A stretch of 64,000 bases of DNA from Streptomyces sp. ALI-76-A. GTDB lineage: Bacteria > Actinomycetota > Actinomycetes > Streptomycetales > Streptomycetaceae. Of this stretch, positions 61,341-64,000 are shown one piece after another. Every line of letters starts with the position of its first letter. The first letter of the stretch is position 1. The stretch lies in assembly GCF_030287445.1 (NCBI RefSeq), contig NZ_JASVWB010000002.1, positions 7,440,001-7,504,000 of the forward strand, given 5' to 3'. Below the pieces are notes generated by a model, which did no database searches, had not been told where the DNA came from, and was given only the letters and a program-made list of their open reading frames with translations. A program made the position numbers and the translations under genes.

Positions 61341-62345
61341 TCAGGCCTCTCGGACCTCCTGGACGGTGACGGGGCGGTGCTCGCGCAGTGACAGGGTGCA
61401 GGCGTCGGCGATCCAGCCTGCCTCCAGGGCGTCCTCGATCGTGCACGGGGAGGGCCGGGTGCCGGCCACGACCTCGGTGAACGCGGTGAGTTCGGCGCGG
61501 TAGGCCGCGGTGAAGCGGTCCATGAAGAAGTCGTGCGGGGTGCCCGCCGGGAAGGTCACGCCGGGCTCGACCGACCGCAGTGGCAGCTTGTCCTCCAGGC
61601 CGACGGCGATGGAGTCCGCGAAGCCGTGGATCTCCATGCGGACGTCGTAACCGCGGGCGTTGTGGCGGGAGTTGGAGACCACCGCGATGGTCCCGTCGTC
61701 CAGGGTGAGGATCGCTCCGGTGGTGTCGGCGTCACCGGCCGCCTTGATGAAGTCGGCGCCCCGGTTGCCGCCGACCGCGTACACCTCGGTCACCTCGCGG
61801 CCGGTCACCCAGCGGATGATGTCGAAGTCGTGCACCGAGCAGTCGCGGAAGATGCCGCCGGAGGCGGCGATGTACGCGGCCGGCGGCGGCGCCGGGTCCA
61901 GCGTGGTCGACCGCACGGTGTGCAGCGTGCCCAGCTCACCGCTGCGCACCGCGGCCCGCGCGGCGACGAACCCGGCGTCGAAGCGCCGGTTGTAGCCGAT
62001 CTGGATCGGGACGGCCGAGCCCTGGACGGCCTTGAGCACCTCGACGCCCTCGCGCATGGTCCGGGCGACGGGCTTCTCGCAGAAGACGGGCACACCCGCC
62101 TCGACGGCGGCCAGGATCAGCGCCGGGTGGGCGTCGGTGGCCGCCGCCACGACGATGCCGTCCACCCCGGCGGCCAGCACCGCCTCGGGGGAGTCCGCGA
62201 CCTCGCCGCCGAACCGCTCGGCGGCCGACTTCGCGGCGTCGGCGAACGGGTCGGCGAGGACGAGCGACTCGACCACGTCGAGTCCGGAGAGGGTCTCGGC
62301 GTGGAAGGCGCCGATGCGGCCGAGGCCGAGGATTCCGATGCGCAT
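61341..62345 (-). CDS. Inositol 2-dehydrogenase-like oxidoreductase (IolG type)
   Basis: 334 residues. The NAD motif is IGILGLGRIGAFHAE, the EKP motif is FCEKPVARTM, and YNRRFDAGF and DCSVHDFDIIRWVTG carry the substrate-site Asp and His. The match to IolG of Streptomyces is closer than that of the 60051 gene. It would oxidise myo-inositol to scyllo-inosose. ATG 62345 has AAGGAGCAAC upstream. It is followed (upstream on the same strand) by the SDR and dioxygenase genes, forming a leftward operon. Confidence 0.92.
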   Translation of the reverse strand: MRIGILGLGRIGAFHAETLSGLDVVESLVLADPFADAAKSAAERFGGEVADSPEAVLAAGVDGIVVAAATDAHPALILAAVEAGVPVFCEKPVARTMREGVEVLKAVQGSAVPIQIGYNRRFDAGFVAARAAVRSGELGTLHTVRSTTLDPAPPPAAYIAASGGIFRDCSVHDFDIIRWVTGREVTEVYAVGGNRGADFIKAAGDADTTGAILTLDDGTIAVVSNSRHNARGYDVRMEIHGFADSIAVGLEDKLPLRSVEPGVTFPAGTPHDFFMDRFTAAYRAELTAFTEVVAGTRPSPCTIEDALEAGWIADACTLSLREHRPVTVQEVREA

Positions 62346-62422
62346 GGGGTGTTGCTCCTTGGGGGTGCGGGTTTCTTGCGCGGAGACCGGGAGGACCGGG
62401 GAGATCAGGGGGACCGGGGAGG

Positions 62423-63199
62423 TCAGTCGAGGCCGCCGAGGACGTTCTGGTCCCAGTCGATCACCGAACCGGTCACGACGCCGGACCGCTCCGACAGCAG
62501 GAGGACCACGAAGTCCGCGATCTCGTCCGGCTGGCCCAGCTTGCCCATCGGCAGCCGTGCGGCGGCCTGCTCGCGCCAGTCGTCCCCGGCGCCGTGGAAG
62601 GCCTTCTGGGTGGCGTCCTCGCCCTCGGTCGCGGTCCAGCCGATGTTGAGGCCGTTGATGCGGACCCGGTCGAAGCGGTGGGCGTGCGCCGCGTTGCGGG
62701 TCAGGCCGATCAGCCCGGCCTTCGCGGCGACGTACGGGGCGAGGAACGGCTGCCCGCCGTGCGCGGAGGACGTGATGATGTTGACGACCGTGCCCGGCGC
62801 CCCCCGGCCCACCATGTCCGCGACGGCGGCCTGCATGGCGAAGAACGGCGCCTTCAGGTTGATCGCGATGTGCTGGTCGAACAGTTCGGGCGTGGTGTCC
62901 AGCAGGGTGCCCCGGGAGGTGAGGCCCGCGGAGTTCACCAGGCAGTCGACGCGGCCGTACGCGTCGATCACCTCGGCGACGGAGGCCTTCGCCTGCTCGG
63001 CGTCCGCCAGGTCGGCCCGGACGAACAGGGCCTTTCCGCCGGCCGCGGCCAGCTCCGCCACCAGTGCCTCGCCGGGCTCCCGGCGCCGCCCGGTGACGGC
63101 GACCTGGGCGCCCTCCCGGACCGCGGCCCGGGCGATCGCGGCGCCCACGCCCTGACTGCCGCCGTTGACGAGGACGATCCTGTCGTCGAGAAGTCCCAT
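62423..63199 (-). CDS. SDR-family oxidoreductase
   Basis: 258 residues. The cofactor motif is VLVNGGSQGVGAAIA, with NSAG and the catalytic Ser-Tyr-Lys (TSSAHGG, YVAAK). C-terminal GSVIDWDQNVLGG is typical of sugar-alcohol dehydrogenases in the inositol/polyol loci. ATG 63199 lies 13 nt after the dioxygenase stop. Most likely the second oxidation or reduction step of the pathway that begins with IolG. Confidence 0.92.
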   Translation of the reverse strand: MGLLDDRIVLVNGGSQGVGAAIARAAVREGAQVAVTGRRREPGEALVAELAAAGGKALFVRADLADAEQAKASVAEVIDAYGRVDCLVNSAGLTSRGTLLDTTPELFDQHIAINLKAPFFAMQAAVADMVGRGAPGTVVNIITSSAHGGQPFLAPYVAAKAGLIGLTRNAAHAHRFDRVRINGLNIGWTATEGEDATQKAFHGAGDDWREQAAARLPMGKLGQPDEIADFVVLLLSERSGVVTGSVIDWDQNVLGGLD

Positions 63200-63212
63200 G
63201 AGGATGTGCCTT

Positions 63213-64000
63213 TCAGCTCTCGCGCCGTACGGCGCCGGTCCGCAGCGCGTCCCGCAGCGTCCGCGGCGTCCAGCCCTCGTCCAGCGCGCGCCGGACGACG
63301 TCCGCCTGCGAGGGCGGCGCCATGCCGTCGACCGGCGGATCACTGTCGAGGTTGGTGGGGAACGGGTAGCCCTCGGCGCTCGCGGCGATCACGCGCTCCA
63401 GCCACCCCTCGCCCGCCCCTTCGGCCCGGCGCCTGCGCAGCACGGGGAAGACGGCGTTGGCGACCGCTTCCCGGTCCACCGTCTCCATGGCCCGCCCGAA
63501 GGCCGAGGACACCTGGAGCAGGTTGGCCGTGCGGCGCACGTTCAGGGTGCGGTTGGTGCCCGCCCCGTGGAAGACGGCCGGGTTGAAGAAGACGGCGTCG
63601 CCCTTCGCCAGCGGGAGCTGGACGTGGTGCGCCTTGAAGTACGCCTGGAACTCCGGCAGCCGCCAGGCGAGGTAGCCGGGCTCGTACGCCTGCGAGTACG
63701 GCAGGTACAGCGTCGGCCCGGACTCCACGGGCATGTCGCAGTGCGCGACCGCCCCCTGGAGGGTGAGCGCGGGGGAGAGGCGGTGGACGTGCGAGGGGTA
63801 GGCCGCGGCGGTCTCGTTGGAGAGGAAGCCCAGGTGGTAGTCGCGGTGCGCGGTCTGCGCGGCGCCGCCCGGATTCACCACGTTGACCTGCGAGGTGACC
63901 TGGTAGCCGGGGCCCAGCCAGGCGGCCGAGACCAGCGCCAGGATCTCGTTGGCGTAGTAGTCGGCGAACGCCTCCGGGTCGTAGAGCGCCGTCTTCTCCA
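63213..64000 (-). CDS. Phytanoyl-CoA dioxygenase family protein (partial, runs past window end)
   Basis: At least 262 residues are visible, and the frame stays open to the window edge. The 2-oxoglutarate/Fe(II) motif HRDYH supplies His-x-Asp, and the distal His is in AVFFNPAVFHGAGTN with the Arg in NRTLNVRRTA that binds 2-oxoglutarate. The end is WTPRTLRDALRTGAVRRES. It probably hydroxylates a substrate of this catabolic operon, since it is 13 nt from the SDR start. The N-terminus is not seen. Confidence 0.88.
   Translation of the reverse strand, partial: EKTALYDPEAFADYYANEILALVSAAWLGPGYQVTSQVNVVNPGGAAQTAHRDYHLGFLSNETAAAYPSHVHRLSPALTLQGAVAHCDMPVESGPTLYLPYSQAYEPGYLAWRLPEFQAYFKAHHVQLPLAKGDAVFFNPAVFHGAGTNRTLNVRRTANLLQVSSAFGRAMETVDREAVANAVFPVLRRRRAEGAGEGWLERVIAASAEGYPFPTNLDSDPPVDGMAPPSQADVVRRALDEGWTPRTLRDALRTGAVRRES

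Overview
The window reads as chromosomal DNA of a Streptomyces (or very close actinomycete). GC content is very high, with G/C at nearly every third codon position. GTG and TTG starts are common, gene junctions overlap as ATGA or GTGA, and tRNA genes carry no encoded CCA. It also contains lineage markers: a conservon (CvnA-D), a WhiB regulator, SAV2177-type methyltransferases, XRE-cupin regulators and a LysM/M23 peptidase under a c-di-AMP riboswitch.

Layout. 1-2129: end of a glycosyltransferase gene and a two-gene polysaccharide-type ABC exporter. 2447-16221: a nearly unbroken hopanoid operon. Its content is hpnC, hpnD, a 46-codon small ORF, hpnE, a polyprenyl diphosphate synthase, squalene-hopene cyclase, hpnG, hpnH, ispG, dxs and hpnO, followed by an XRE-cupin regulator and a 39-aa membrane peptide. 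The MEP enzymes IspG and Dxs feed precursor, the polyprenyl synthase makes prenyl diphosphate, HpnCDE make squalene, the cyclase makes hopene, and HpnH, HpnG and HpnO build the aminobacteriohopane side chain. 16251-26525: tyrosine phosphatase, GH36 alpha-galactosidase, riboswitch-controlled M23 peptidase, an internally deleted rhamnogalacturonan-lyase relic beside a DUF6250 protein, an SGNH hydrolase, a TetR regulator with a frameshifted amino-acid dehydrogenase, and a metallo-beta-lactamase-fold hydrolase. 26590-28565: small hydrophilic orphan proteins, a 42-bp tandem duplication and an IS5-type transposase relic.

28566-33508: conservon CvnA-D plus a GAF protein; the CvnA tail carries about 40 pentapeptide-like repeats. 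33788-37124: tdh-kbl threonine catabolism and a LysR regulator. 37169-46399: a regulator/acetyltransferase pair, small DUF proteins, the first of two identical tRNA-Pro(GGG) genes, a CYP157-like P450 between two SAV2177-type methyltransferases, and a WhiB-Dps-DUF3140 operon. 46432-51026: lipase, TauE permease, cobK, cobF, DUF309 and the second tRNA-Pro; a 68-bp sequence at the cobF 5' end is duplicated 2.65 kb away.

51341-55570: TetR with a class II aldolase and PfkB kinase, then an SDR and a NUDIX hydrolase. 55611-64000: a GntR regulator divergent from a ribose/inositol-type ABC importer across a symmetrical 15-bp repeat pair, followed by two Gfo/Idh/MocA dehydrogenases, an SDR and a phytanoyl-CoA-dioxygenase-like enzyme cut by the window edge. 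This looks like a polyol or inositol-type catabolic locus.

No CRISPR array, rRNA, phage module, integrase or clear secondary-metabolite megasynthase is visible. The least ordinary signals are the CvnA pentapeptide tail, the ExxR-less P450, the tandem operator overlapping the XRE-cupin ribosome binding site, the small coupled ORFs of the hopanoid operon, and several relic genes.
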